A stretch of 64,000 nt of DNA from Hoeflea sp. (GCA_020637795.1 JACKJT010000001.1:1612001-1676000), one strand, 5' to 3'. Shown: positions 1 to 8,894, counted from the stretch's first letter. Notes: generated by a model not told the origin, from the letters alone. Numbers and translations: made by a program.

Positions 1-769
1 CGACATCGCTCATCTTGATGCCGTCGATCCATTCCATGGTGACCACGTCGCGGCCGGTGCGCTCCCAGTCGACCGCAGGCACCCGGAAGCCGGGATCGTC
101 GCGCGTGTTGTCGGCCATTTCCGACAGGGCGGCGGCCTCGAGCCGCAGATCCATCTCGATGCGGGTGGTCTGCTCCAGCGTCCTGGTGATCTCCACCGGG
201 CGGAGCCGGCGCGAGGACGGGATGAACCGCTCCTGCAGTTCGGAGACCAGATAGAACGCCTCGAGATCGCGCTTGAAGCGCTGGCGCACGCCGGGGCGGA
301 CCACCTTGACGGCGACCTGGCGGGTGCCGTTCTCGTCGGTGACCTCGGCGGGATGCACCTGGGCGATGGAGGCTGCGGCAATCGGCGGATCAAAACGCGA
401 GTAGAGTTCGCTGATCGGACGTCCGAGCGAGGCTTCGATGGCGGCACGGGCCTGGGCCTCGGGGAAAGTCGCCATCCGGTCCTGCAGACCCGACAGATCG
501 TCGGCAATCTCGGCGCCGACCACATCGGGGCGGGTGGCGAGAAACTGGCCGAGCTTGACCCAGGACGGTCCCAGCCGCTCTACCGCGCGGGCCAGCCTGT
601 CGGTGCGCTCGGCGCTTTTTGCACGGCGTTTGGCAAGCAGTCCCGCCACCCGGTGGCCGAATTGCAGCGGCGCGGGGAGCTCGTCGGCGGGCAGCGAGGA
701 AACCACGCCCTCGCGCACGAGGATCAAGCCCGCCCGCATCAGGCGCAGATAGGTGCCAAGACTTGCCAT
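1..769 (-). CDS. ubiB: UbiB family protein kinase-like protein, 3' end cut by window edge
   Basis: This is the N-terminal 256 codons of a UbiB/ABC1 (ADCK-like) atypical kinase needed for ubiquinone synthesis; the C-terminal part lies outside the window. The reading frame starts MASLGTYLRLMRAG and contains the family hallmark KxGQ segment (VKLGQFLATRPD, about residues 72-83) and the Ala-rich loop AAASIAQVHPAEV with the following VAVKVVRPGV lysine. The visible end MEWIDGIKMSDV matches the kinase core. The ATG at 767-769 lies 5 bases after the ubiE stop, so ubiE and ubiB are almost certainly one transcript. UbiB proteins are usually membrane-associated through C-terminal helices, which are not visible here. 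The identification is secure; only the truncation limits the description. Confidence 0.93.
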   Translation of the reverse strand, partial: MASLGTYLRLMRAGLILVREGVVSSLPADELPAPLQFGHRVAGLLAKRRAKSAERTDRLARAVERLGPSWVKLGQFLATRPDVVGAEIADDLSGLQDRMATFPEAQARAAIEASLGRPISELYSRFDPPIAAASIAQVHPAEVTDENGTRQVAVKVVRPGVRQRFKRDLEAFYLVSELQERFIPSSRRLRPVEITRTLEQTTRIEMDLRLEAAALSEMADNTRDDPGFRVPAVDWERTGRDVVTMEWIDGIKMSDV

Positions 770-774
770 GCCGG

Positions 775-1551
775 TCAGATCTTCCAGGCGGAATGAAGCG
801 CCGCGATGCCGCCGGTATAATTGGTGTAGCCGACGCGGGAGAAGCCGGCGCGTTCGATCATCCTGGCGAAATCGGCCTGGCGCGGGAACTTGCGGATCGA
901 TTCGACCAGATACTGATAAGGCTCGGCCTCGCCGGCAATCGCCTTGCCCATAGCGGGAATGCCGTTGAACGACCAGGCGTCATAGACCCGGTCGAGGATC
1001 GGCATCTCGACCTCGGAGAATTCGAGGCAGAGGAAGCGGCCGCCGCGGCGGAGCACGCGGTAGGCTTCTCTCAACGCCTTGTCGATGTCGGGGACATTGC
1101 GGATGCCGAAGGCAATCGTATAGGCGTCGAAACTCGCGTCCGGAAACGGCAGTTCCTCGGCGTTGGCTTCGACGAAGTCGAGGTTGTCGGCATAGCCCTT
1201 CTTGGCGGCGCGCTCGGCGCCGACGCCGAGCATGGAGCCGTTGATGTCGAGAACAGTGCCCTTTGCCTGCTTGTCGGATGCGGCGACGATGCGGAAGGCG
1301 ATGTCGCCGGTGCCGCCGGCCACATCGAGAAAGCGGAACCCGGGACGGCGCGGCGGATTGAGGCTCGCCACCATGGCGTCTTTCCAGACCCGGTGCAGCC
1401 CGCCCGACATGACATCGTTCATGATGTCGTAGCGCTTGGCAACCTTGTGGAAGACGTCGTTGACCAGGCCCTGCTTTTCGCCGTCCGAGACGGTCCGAAA
1501 GCCGTAGCTGGTCTGCATCCCGCCATCCGTGGAAACGCGCTGTTCTGACAT
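775..1551 (-). CDS. ubiE: Demethylmenaquinone/ubiquinone C-methyltransferase UbiE
   Basis: A 258-residue class I SAM-dependent methyltransferase that C-methylates the benzoquinol ring in ubiquinone synthesis. The SAM-binding motif I is FLDVAGGTGDIAFRI (about residues 73-87). The family signature GIRNVPDIDKALREAYRVL follows, and the C-terminal NYTGGIAALHSAWKI is diagnostic of UbiE. Length matches the family (about 250-260). It is followed after 5 bases by ubiB on the same strand and is divergent from mutM. The 192-base gap 1552-1743 must hold both promoters; I see no clear operator there. Confidence 0.96.
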   Translation of the reverse strand: MSEQRVSTDGGMQTSYGFRTVSDGEKQGLVNDVFHKVAKRYDIMNDVMSGGLHRVWKDAMVASLNPPRRPGFRFLDVAGGTGDIAFRIVAASDKQAKGTVLDINGSMLGVGAERAAKKGYADNLDFVEANAEELPFPDASFDAYTIAFGIRNVPDIDKALREAYRVLRRGGRFLCLEFSEVEMPILDRVYDAWSFNGIPAMGKAIAGEAEPYQYLVESIRKFPRQADFARMIERAGFSRVGYTNYTGGIAALHSAWKI

Positions 1552-1731
1552 CTTCTAATCCCGTACTTCTTCCACTCAGCATCAAACCGGCCGGCACCTG
1601 GTGAGGAAACCGGCCAATTGTGCCGCGACCATAGCGGATCGCTCCGCTCCACGCTATCTAGGCATGACACACCAGCCTGCGGCATAGCGCTTCGCCTTAT
1701 AGGCCAGCCATCCGCATATTGCCACCAGCCC

Positions 1732-1738
1732 GGGGAGG
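1732..1738 (+). promoter_or_regulatory. Ribosome binding site that fixes the TTG start of mutM
   Basis: A GGGGAGG sequence sits 5 bases before the TTG at 1744-1746. The upstream in-frame codons from 1618 lack a comparable site and would place residues before the catalytic N-terminal proline, which is not compatible with enzyme function. Confidence 0.75.
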
Positions 1739-1743
1739 CGCTT

Positions 1744-2640
1744 TTGCCGGAATTGCCAGAAGTCGAAACGGTCCGCCGCGGCCTCGCGCCGGTGATGGAG
1801 GGGGCCGATATCGCCCGCGTCGAGCAACGGCGCGGCGACCTGCGGTTTGCGTTTCCCGCCGGCTTCGCCGAACGGCTCACGGGCCGGCGGATCGTTTCGC
1901 TCGGCCGCCGGGCGAAATACCTGATCGCCGACCTCGACGACGGCATGGTTCTGGTCAGCCATCTGGGCATGTCCGGCTCGTTCCGGATCGAGGCGGACGG
2001 GGACGGCAGCCTGAAACCCGGGGTGTTTCATCACGCCCGCTCGAAGGACGACAAGCACGATCACGTGGTGTTTCACGTCGACGGGCCGGCAGGCCGGGCA
2101 AGGATCATCTACAACGACCCGCGCCGCTTCGGCTACATGGACCTGATGGCGCGGACCGCGCTGGCGGAGCATCCCTGGTTCAGGAGCCTCGGGGTGGAGC
2201 CGACCGGCAACAGTCTCGATGCCAGTGAACTGGCCGGACGGCTCGCAGGAAAGAAGACGCCCTTGAAGGCAGCACTTCTGGACCAGAGGATCATTGCGGG
2301 GCTGGGCAACATATATGTGTGCGAGGCGATGTGGCGGGCGGGCCTGTCGCCACTCAAGCCGGCGGGAGCGCTGGTGACTGCGACCGGCCGCCCGCGCAAG
2401 GATCTCGAGGTGCTGACCCAGGCGATCCGCGAGGTGATCGACGAGGCGATCGCGGCGGGCGGCTCGTCGCTCAGGGACCATATCCGCACCGACGGAACGC
2501 TCGGTTACTTCCAGCACGGATTTTCCGTTTACGACCGCGAGGGAAAGGCTTGCCCCCGGACCGGCTGTGGCGATACGGTCCGCCGCATCGTGCAGAGCGG
2601 GCGATCGACATTCCATTGCCCGCGCTGCCAGAAAAGCTGA
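1744..2640 (+). CDS. mutM: Formamidopyrimidine-DNA glycosylase (Fpg/MutM)
   Basis: A 298-residue bifunctional DNA glycosylase/AP lyase that removes 8-oxoguanine and formamidopyrimidines. I chose the TTG start because the mature enzyme must begin PELPEVETVRRGL: the N-terminal proline is the nucleophile and the next glutamate is catalytic. The conserved lysine occurs in GRRAKYLIADL. The helix-two-turn-helix is in LLDQRIIAGLGNIYVCE. The C-terminal zinc finger is CPRTGC (spacing of four) followed by SGRSTFHCPRCQKS. It heads a plus-strand group with the enoyl-CoA hydratase gene 61 bases downstream. An ATG-based start further upstream (1618) would bury the catalytic proline and is rejected. Confidence 0.95.
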   Translation: MPELPEVETVRRGLAPVMEGADIARVEQRRGDLRFAFPAGFAERLTGRRIVSLGRRAKYLIADLDDGMVLVSHLGMSGSFRIEADGDGSLKPGVFHHARSKDDKHDHVVFHVDGPAGRARIIYNDPRRFGYMDLMARTALAEHPWFRSLGVEPTGNSLDASELAGRLAGKKTPLKAALLDQRIIAGLGNIYVCEAMWRAGLSPLKPAGALVTATGRPRKDLEVLTQAIREVIDEAIAAGGSSLRDHIRTDGTLGYFQHGFSVYDREGKACPRTGCGDTVRRIVQSGRSTFHCPRCQKS

Positions 2641-2701
2641 CCGGACCAGATTGCCTGCCGGGGAGGACAGCCCGAAAGGCTGCAACAAGGAGAGACACGC
2701 G

Positions 2702-3475
2702 ATGGCGCTCAACACTTTGAAGACTGAAACACGCGGCCGGGTGGCCATCATCACGCTCAACCGGCCCGACGCGCTCAACGCGCTGAATTCGGAACTGCTG
2801 GGTGAACTGCGCGAGACGCTGGCGCAGTATGGCGCTGACGACAAGATCGGCGCGATCGTGCTGACCGGTTCGGAAAAGGCCTTCGCCGCCGGCGCCGACA
2901 TCAAGGAAATGCAGCCCAAGGATTATGTCAGCGCCTATATGGAAGACTTCTTCGAAGGCTGGAGCGCGGTGTCCTCCACCCGCAAGCCGGTGATCGCGGC
3001 AGTGGCGGGCTATGCGCTCGGCGGCGGCTGCGAACTGGCTATGATGTGCGATTTCATCATCGCCGCCGACACGGCGAAATTCGGCCAGCCTGAAATCACG
3101 CTCGGGGTGATCCCGGGCATGGGCGGCACCCAGCGGCTGACCCGCGCGGTCGGCAAGGCAAAAGCGATGGATCTGTGCCTGACCGGCCGGATGATGGACG
3201 CCGAGGAGGCCGAGCGGTCCGGGCTGGTGGCTCGCGTGGTGCCGGCAGCCGAACTGCTGGCGACGGCAACCAAGGCGGCCGAAAAGATTGCCGGGTTCTC
3301 GCTGCCGGTGGCGATGATGGTGAAGGAGTCGGTCAACCGCGCCGACGAGATGACGCTGGCCGAGGGCCTTCGCTTCGAACGGCGGCTGTTTCATTCGCTG
3401 TTTGCGACCGAAGACCAGAAGGAAGGCATGGCCGCCTTCATCGACAAGCGCAAGGCACAGTTCAAGCACCGGTGA
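2702..3475 (+). CDS. Enoyl-CoA hydratase
   Basis: A 257-residue crotonase-fold enzyme that hydrates trans-2-enoyl-CoA in fatty acid beta-oxidation. The oxyanion-hole segments are AFAAGADIKEM and GYALGGGCELAMMCD. Both catalytic glutamates of true hydratases are present: one in GGGCELA and one in FGQPEITLGVIPGMGGTQRL. The C-terminal helix ends TEDQKEGMAAFIDKRKAQFKHR as in the fadB1/echA/paaF-like bacterial enzymes. The ATG at 2702 has an AAGGAG at 2687-2692. The position between mutM and rpsT is what I recall from rhizobial chromosomes. The exact physiological substrate cannot be read from the sequence, so I leave the symbol empty. Confidence 0.93.
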   Translation: MALNTLKTETRGRVAIITLNRPDALNALNSELLGELRETLAQYGADDKIGAIVLTGSEKAFAAGADIKEMQPKDYVSAYMEDFFEGWSAVSSTRKPVIAAVAGYALGGGCELAMMCDFIIAADTAKFGQPEITLGVIPGMGGTQRLTRAVGKAKAMDLCLTGRMMDAEEAERSGLVARVVPAAELLATATKAAEKIAGFSLPVAMMVKESVNRADEMTLAEGLRFERRLFHSLFATEDQKEGMAAFIDKRKAQFKHR

Positions 3476-3515
3476 GCAAAAGCAGCGCGGGCGGCGGGTA
3501 TTGAGGATTTTCGCG

Positions 3516-3544
3516 TTGACGAAACCCGCGATACCCGGTATACG
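3516..3544 (+). promoter_or_regulatory. Candidate sigma-70-type promoter of rpsT
   Basis: TTGACG at 3516-3521 and TATACG at 3539-3544 are separated by exactly 17 bases. They lie about 125 bases before the rpsT start in the gap after the enoyl-CoA hydratase gene. The spacing and -35 match are good. The assignment is by pattern only. Confidence 0.5.
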
Positions 3545-3669
3545 CCCGCCATCGAATGGCAGCTTTAGGGCTCGCCATGGTTTTCTCGCATTCCGCATGT
3601 CGAAGCGACAAACCTCGCAAGAGGCGCTTTCCGGTCGGAATAGAGCATGTGACACTTTGAGAGGCATTC

Positions 3670-3936
3670 ATGGCCAATACAACTTCGGCGAAAAAAGCGA
3701 CCCGCAAGATTGCCCGCCGCACTGACGTTAACAAGGCACGCCGTTCGCGTGTCCGCGGTTTCCTCCGCCTCGTCGAGGAAGCCATCAGCTCCGGCGACCA
3801 GGCCGCTGCAGCCGCAGCGCTGAAGGCCGCCCAGCCCGAACTGATGCGCGCCACCAGCAAGGGCGTCGTCCACGCCAATACGGCGGCACGGAAGATTTCG
3901 CGGCTGTCGAGCCGGGTCAAGGCGCTGAGCGCCTGA
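3670..3936 (+). CDS. rpsT: 30S ribosomal protein S20
   Basis: An 88-residue, lysine/arginine-rich primary 16S rRNA-binding protein. The sequence MANTTSAKKATRKIARR and the central KARRSRVRGFLRLVEEAI, ending SRVKALSA, are typical S20. S20 binds the 5' and 3' minor domains of 16S rRNA during 30S assembly. The gene has its own candidate promoter upstream and an intrinsic terminator directly downstream, so it looks monocistronic. The next gene is dnaA after a long non-coding gap. Confidence 0.97.
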   Translation: MANTTSAKKATRKIARRTDVNKARRSRVRGFLRLVEEAISSGDQAAAAAALKAAQPELMRATSKGVVHANTAARKISRLSSRVKALSA

Positions 3937-3963
3937 TCAACCAAAAACAGTTTGTCGACTAGA

Positions 3964-3993
3964 GGTTCGGCTTGTCCGGGCCTTTTTCGTTTT
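3964..3993 (+). terminator. Intrinsic terminator of rpsT
   Basis: A 7-bp stem (3964-3970 with 3976-3982, two G-U pairs) with a 5-base loop is followed by TTTTT at 3983-3987 and a second T-run at 3990-3993. It starts 28 bases after the rpsT stop codon. Confidence 0.65.
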
Positions 3994-4827
3994 GCCACAA
4001 CGACTTACGCAAAACCGATTCCGGCGGCTCGTTCCGCATTGTCACGCCGCTGTCACGGTGACATCAAATATTGATTATTTTCAACAGCTTGCGGGAGGTG
4101 ACGGATTCGCCTCCGGATAATCAAACCGGATTGGGTGGATATCCTGTCAAGCCCTGAAATCTTGTATCCAAGGCTTCCTGCCGGGCAGCAAAACAGTTGA
4201 GCCGGTGAAAAGGCAATGAATCCAATCGCCTGTTCGGCAGGCCCGCGGAAAGCTTTTTTCTAACCTTTGCGAGTCAATCCCTAAAGTGTGAATGAAACGT
4301 AAATAAGCTGCTTGATCTGACCATCTCATCCTGCCTAAATAGCCCTCGACAAGGGGCACGGAACCGGGCGGTTCCAAGGATAGTTTGCTTAATTTCAGTG
4401 AGTGTTTTCCAACCTGCTCCTTGTTGCGCGGCGTTCGTGCCGGGCAAACCCAGATAAAACCATCGGTTGCATTGGCTATCTCTTTAGCCATGCGATGGAC
4501 CTTTGACCCGCCGGAACCGAGGTTTCAGCGGAACGGCGAAGATTTGTCCAATCCGGCGATACGAGGCCGCGGGAAGGGACCGAAACAGGAGGGACGCGCA
4601 AACGACGGCGGGGGGCGCCCGCAACAGAATGGACATGACGATCGGGACACTGTCCGAGCCGGACCATGATGGTTGGGACGGCTTACCTAAATGTGGCAAC
4701 AGGGAATACAGCGGCGATGCAAACACAGATGACAACAGCGCGTAAAGCGGCACAATGGAGCGCACAAGAAACCAGCGCCCACCCGCTTGTCGGAGATGTT
4801 TGCCCGGCGACTGAAAAAGGGGCGGAC
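3994..4827 (+). promoter_or_regulatory. Long non-coding region upstream of dnaA
   Basis: This 834-base stretch between the rpsT terminator and dnaA contains no convincing gene. It is visibly more AT-rich between about 4060 and 4500 than its surroundings. Four GANTC sites (the CcrM methyltransferase target of alphaproteobacteria) fall at 4017-4021, 4104-4108, 4218-4222 and 4271-4275. An inverted repeat TGTCAC-G-GTGACA lies at 4051-4063. I found no cluster of TTATCCACA-type DnaA boxes, so I do not call an origin here. It most likely carries the dnaA promoter and control sites; a precise promoter is not assigned. Confidence 0.5.
4051..4063. repeat. Short perfect inverted repeat upstream of dnaA
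   Basis: Two 6-base arms around a single central G form a 13-base dyad. A partial copy of the left arm (GTCACG) lies about ten bases before it. Such a dyad could be an operator, but no protein is assigned. Confidence 0.3.
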
Positions 4828-6285
4828 ATGAACAAGAATTCCAAGACCTTTGATCGGGTCATGGCGCGATTGAAGGCGCAGGTGGGACCGGAGGTCTTCA
4901 CGAGCTGGTTCGGGCGGCTCAAGCTTCAATCGGCATCGAAAAGCGTCGTAAGGCTGTCGGTACCGACTGCGTTTCTGAAATCCTGGATCAACAACAAGTA
5001 TCTGGACCAGATCAGCGCGTTGTTCAGCGAGGAAGACCCGGATATCCTGAAGGTCGAGATCGTCGTCCGGTCGGCGACCCGGGCGAGCCGGCAGGCTCCT
5101 GAAACGGAGACCGATACCCCGGCCAACGCATCCAGCGCCCAGCCGGCGCCGACCTCCGCACGCAAGGATGTGCATCTGTCGGTCAAGGGCGTCAGCGCGC
5201 ATCTGCCGGCTTTTTCGAAGGGCCAGCAGGCCGCCAACTCGGTGATCGGTTCGCCGCTCGACCCGCGCTACACATTCGAGAGCTATGTCGAAGGCTCGTC
5301 GAACCGCGTGGCGCTCGCGGCAGCCAAGACCATCGCCGAAGCCGGCACCGGCGCGGTGCGCTTCAATCCCCTTTTCATCCATTCCAATGTGGGCCTGGGC
5401 AAGACCCACCTGTTGCAGGCGATCGCCGCGGCCGCCAGCCGCCATGCCCGCAATCCGCGCGTGGTCTACCTGACCGCGGAATATTTCATGTGGCGCTTCG
5501 CCACCGCGATCCGTGACAACGACGCGCTGTCGTTCAAGGAATCGCTGCGCAATATCGACCTGCTGGTCATCGACGACATGCAGTTCCTGCAGGGCAAGTC
5601 GATCCAGCACGAGTTCTGCCATCTGCTCAACATGCTGCTCGATTCCGCCCGCCAGGTGGTGGTCGCCGCCGACCGCGCGCCGTGGGAACTGGAATCGCTC
5701 GATCCGCGGGTCCGGTCGCGGCTGCAGGGCGGCGTCGCCATCGAAATCGAGGCGCCCGACTTCGACATGCGCCTGGAAATGCTGCGCCAGCGGCTGGCCA
5801 TCGCCCAGATCGAGGACGGCACGCTGGATATCGGCGAGGACATTCTCGCCCATGTGGCGCAGAACATCACCTCGAGCGGCCGGGAACTGGAGGGTGCGTT
5901 CAACCAGCTCCTGTTCCGCCGCAGCTTCGAGCCCAACCTGACGCTCGAGCGGGTCGACCAGCTGCTCGGCCACCTGGTCAATGCGGGCGAGCCCAAGCGG
6001 GTCCGCATCGAGGACATCCAGCGGGTGGTGTCACGGCACTACAATGTCTCGCGGCAGGAACTGGTGTCCGACCGCCGCACCCGTGTCATCGTCAAACCGC
6101 GGCAGATCGCCATGTATCTGGCCAAGACCATGACGCCGCGTTCCTTCCCCGAAATCGGCCGCAGATTCGGCGGACGCGACCACACCACCGTGCTGCATGC
6201 CGTTCGCAAGATCGAGGAGCTGATCAATTCGGACACCAAGCTCGGCCACGAGATCGAACTGCTCAAGCGGCTGATCATCGAATAG
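4828..6285 (+). CDS. dnaA: Chromosomal replication initiator protein DnaA
   Basis: A 485-residue AAA+ initiator that binds DnaA boxes, melts the origin and recruits the helicase. Domain I is residues 1-80 (FDRVMARLKAQVGPEVFTSWF). A Pro/Thr/Ala-rich linker covers about 85-115. The AAA+ core has Walker A VGLGKTH (about 188-194) and Walker B LLVIDDMQF (about 245-253). C-terminal domain IV carries the DnaA signature GGRDHTTVLHAVRKIEEL. I chose the ATG at 4828 because it follows AAAAAGGGG and gives a family-typical length. In-frame ATGs at 4717 and 4732 are alternatives and would add up to 37 residues. A strong terminator follows, separating it from dnaN. Confidence 0.95.
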   Translation: MNKNSKTFDRVMARLKAQVGPEVFTSWFGRLKLQSASKSVVRLSVPTAFLKSWINNKYLDQISALFSEEDPDILKVEIVVRSATRASRQAPETETDTPANASSAQPAPTSARKDVHLSVKGVSAHLPAFSKGQQAANSVIGSPLDPRYTFESYVEGSSNRVALAAAKTIAEAGTGAVRFNPLFIHSNVGLGKTHLLQAIAAAASRHARNPRVVYLTAEYFMWRFATAIRDNDALSFKESLRNIDLLVIDDMQFLQGKSIQHEFCHLLNMLLDSARQVVVAADRAPWELESLDPRVRSRLQGGVAIEIEAPDFDMRLEMLRQRLAIAQIEDGTLDIGEDILAHVAQNITSSGRELEGAFNQLLFRRSFEPNLTLERVDQLLGHLVNAGEPKRVRIEDIQRVVSRHYNVSRQELVSDRRTRVIVKPRQIAMYLAKTMTPRSFPEIGRRFGGRDHTTVLHAVRKIEELINSDTKLGHEIELLKRLIIE

Positions 6286-6321
6286 ACCACAAACCCGGGC
6301 GCTTATCCCCAGAATCCCGGT

Positions 6322-6349
6322 CCGGCCCGAAAGGTCCGGGCCGGTTTTT
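6322..6349 (+). terminator. Intrinsic terminator of dnaA
   Basis: A perfect 8-bp GC stem (6322-6329 with 6337-6344), a 7-base loop and TTTTT at 6345-6349, starting 36 bases after the dnaA stop. It implies that dnaN has its own promoter in 6350-6504. Confidence 0.85.
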
Positions 6350-6504
6350 GTTGCATGTCAGGGGCATAATCTGCCATTTTGCTCGCCCGGGCCTGGCGCA
6401 GCAAGCGCCAGCTGATGGCCCAGACCGGACAAAAGCCGGACAAGACAGAATTTGAAAGGCCTGCGCAGCCACGCGCGGCCCCCCAGCCAAGCGGTAGTCA
6501 AATC

Positions 6505-7623
6505 ATGCGTGTCACCCTCGAGCGTTCCAACCTCCTCAAGTCGCTGAACCACGTGCATCGCGTGGTCGAGCGCCGCAACACCATTCCGATCCTGTCGAAT
6601 GTGCTGCTAAAGGCAGAGGGCGCAACGCTGGACATGAAGGCCACCGACCTGGATCTGGAAATCACCGAGGCGACGGCGGCCATGGTCGAACAGGCAGGTT
6701 CGACCACGGTGCCCGCCCACCTGCTCTATGACATCGTGCGCAAGCTGTCCGACGGGTCTGAAGTGCTGTTGTCGACCGATGCCGACGGCGCGACGATGAC
6801 GGTTGCCTCCGGCCGCTCGAAATTCTCGCTGCAGTGCCTGCCGGGTTCGGATTTCCCGGACCTGACCGCCGGTGCCTTCAGCCACACGTTCCGCCTGCCC
6901 GCGACACAGCTGAAGATGCTGATCGACCGGACCCAGTTCGCGATCTCGACCGAGGAGACCCGGTACTATCTCAACGGCATCTTCATGCATTCGATCGAGA
7001 GCGACGGCGCGCTGAAGCTGCGCGCGGTCGCCACCGACGGCCACCGCCTGGCGCGCGCCGACGTCGACGCGCCTTCGGGGTCCGAGGGTATGCCGGGCAT
7101 CATCATTCCGCGCAAGACCGTGGGCGAATTGCAGAAGCTGGTCGACAACCCGGACGTGACGGTCACCGTCGAACTGTCGGACGCCAAGATCCGTTTCACC
7201 ATCGGCTCGGTGGTGCTGACCTCGAAGCTGATCGACGGCACCTTCCCGGATTACCAGCGGGTGATCCCGACCGGCAACGACAAGGAACTGACCGTCGATT
7301 GCCAGACCTTTGCCCAGGCCGTCGACCGGGTGTCGACGATCTCGTCGGAGCGCGGCCGCGCGGTCAAGCTGGCGATCGCCGACGGGCAGCTGACGCTGAC
7401 GGTGAACAACCCGGATTCGGGCAGCGCCACCGAGGAACTGGCCGTGAGCTATGATCGCGATCCGCTGGAGATCGGCTTCAACGCCAAGTACCTGCTCGAC
7501 ATCACCAACCAGCTGTCCGGATCGGATGCGGTGTTCATGCTGGCCGATCCCGGATCGCCGACGCTGGTGCGCGACACCGCCGGCGATGACGCGCTCTACG
7601 TGCTGATGCCGATGCGGGTGTAG
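6505..7623 (+). CDS. dnaN: DNA polymerase III beta subunit (sliding clamp)
   Basis: A 372-residue protein that dimerises into the ring-shaped processivity clamp. It begins MRVTLERSNLLKSLNHVHRV, has the RRNTIPILSNVLL segment of clamp domain I and ends YVLMPMRV, the conserved C-terminal MPMR that lines the clamp-binding pocket. Three repeated clamp folds are consistent with the length. The ATG at 6505 is chosen over an upstream extension to 6379 because the family begins at this methionine. It sits between dnaA and recF in the classical order; recF begins 63 bases downstream. Confidence 0.96.
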   Translation: MRVTLERSNLLKSLNHVHRVVERRNTIPILSNVLLKAEGATLDMKATDLDLEITEATAAMVEQAGSTTVPAHLLYDIVRKLSDGSEVLLSTDADGATMTVASGRSKFSLQCLPGSDFPDLTAGAFSHTFRLPATQLKMLIDRTQFAISTEETRYYLNGIFMHSIESDGALKLRAVATDGHRLARADVDAPSGSEGMPGIIIPRKTVGELQKLVDNPDVTVTVELSDAKIRFTIGSVVLTSKLIDGTFPDYQRVIPTGNDKELTVDCQTFAQAVDRVSTISSERGRAVKLAIADGQLTLTVNNPDSGSATEELAVSYDRDPLEIGFNAKYLLDITNQLSGSDAVFMLADPGSPTLVRDTAGDDALYVLMPMRV

Positions 7624-7686
7624 GGGCGCTTGTCCTTACGCACCGAAACGGGCTGCCGGCCGCACTGCGGCTGAGCGGGGAATTGC

Positions 7687-8850
7687 ATGGCCGCCAGGGT
7701 GCACATCGAAAAACTCAAGCTTGCCGGGTTTCGCAACTATGCGAGCCTGTCGCTCGATCTCGATGAGCGCCATGTGGTGCTGACCGGCGACAATGGTGCG
7801 GGCAAGACCAACCTGATGGAAGCGGTTTCGCTACTGACGCCCGGCCGGGGCATGCGGCGAGCACCCTATGGCGACCTGATCAAGTCCGGATCAGGCGCCG
7901 GCTCGGAACCTGCCACCGGGTTCAGCGTCTTTGCTAGGCTTGAAGGCATGGCCGGTCCCGTCGACATCGGAACCGGGGTGGACGGCGTCGAGGAGAGCGG
8001 ATCGCGCCGTGTGCGGATCAACGGTGCTCCGGCGCGCACCACCGACGAGCTTCTCGAGCATTTGCGGCTGTTGTGGCTGACACCGGCAATGGACGGGCTG
8101 TTCACCGGATCTGCGGGGGACCGGCGGCGGTTCCTGGACCGGCTGGTGCTGTCGGTGGATCCGGCGCATGGCGGCCGGGCGCTGAACTACGAACGCGCCA
8201 TGCGCAGCCGCAACCGGCTCTTGTCCGAAGGCCGGAGCGACCCGACCTGGCTTGACGGGCTGGAAGCCCAGATGGCGGAACTCGGCGTGGCCATGGCCAT
8301 GGCGCGCAATGAGGTGGTGAGCCTTCTGTCGAACCTGATCGAGAGCAATGCCGAGCACAGCGTGTTTCCAGCCGCGACAGTCCGGCTCGAAGGCTTTCTC
8401 GAAGACGAGTCGCTGGCGTCAGCGAGCGACATGGAGGCCGCCTTCGCGAACATGCTTGAGACCGGGCGGCGGCGGGATGCGGCCGCAGGGCGAACGCTGT
8501 CGGGCCCGCACCGCTCGGACCTGATCGTGCATCATCGGGCCAAGGGAATGCCCGCGGCGCTGTCCTCGACCGGCGAGCAGAAGGCGCTCCTGATCGGCCT
8601 GGTGCTTGGGCACGCGCAACTGGTGCGGGCGATGACCGGTCATGCGCCGATCCTGCTGCTCGACGAGATCGCCGCCCATCTTGACGAAGGCCGCCGGGCA
8701 GCGTTGTTTGACCTGATCGAAGCACTCGAGTGCCAGGCCTTCATGACCGGGACCGACGTTTCGATGTTTGCAAGCCTGGGGCCGCGCGGACAGATCTTCT
8801 CGGTGGCAGGCGGACAGGTGACGCCGCACGGGAATGCCTCTGCCGGTTGA
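7687..8850 (+). CDS. recF: DNA replication and repair protein RecF
   Basis: A 387-residue ABC-type SMC-like ATPase that loads RecA at gaps with RecO and RecR. Walker A is GDNGAGKTN (about residues 34-42). The signature segment is RTLSGPHRSDL and the Walker B/D-loop is APILLLDEIAAHLD. The N-terminal KLAGFRNYASL is typical of RecF. The downstream moeB-like gene begins 44 bases later on the same strand, so co-transcription is possible. Confidence 0.95.
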   Translation: MAARVHIEKLKLAGFRNYASLSLDLDERHVVLTGDNGAGKTNLMEAVSLLTPGRGMRRAPYGDLIKSGSGAGSEPATGFSVFARLEGMAGPVDIGTGVDGVEESGSRRVRINGAPARTTDELLEHLRLLWLTPAMDGLFTGSAGDRRRFLDRLVLSVDPAHGGRALNYERAMRSRNRLLSEGRSDPTWLDGLEAQMAELGVAMAMARNEVVSLLSNLIESNAEHSVFPAATVRLEGFLEDESLASASDMEAAFANMLETGRRRDAAAGRTLSGPHRSDLIVHHRAKGMPAALSSTGEQKALLIGLVLGHAQLVRAMTGHAPILLLDEIAAHLDEGRRAALFDLIEALECQAFMTGTDVSMFASLGPRGQIFSVAGGQVTPHGNASAG

Positions 8851-8894
8851 ACCATGAAAACAATCTGGCGCCCTCTCGCGCCTGGAGACTGCCG

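Noticed and set aside
4147..4491. A 114-residue minus-strand open frame upstream of dnaA
   Set aside because: No ribosome binding site or domain, and it lies in the AT-rich control region; not supported as a gene.
3994..4827. Chromosome origin at dnaA
   Set aside because: No DnaA-box cluster was found, and in rhizobia the origin is usually near hemE.
6303..6311. TTATCCCCA, one base from a DnaA box, between dnaA and dnaN
   Set aside because: A single near-match is expected by chance and no second box was found nearby, so no origin or box is called.
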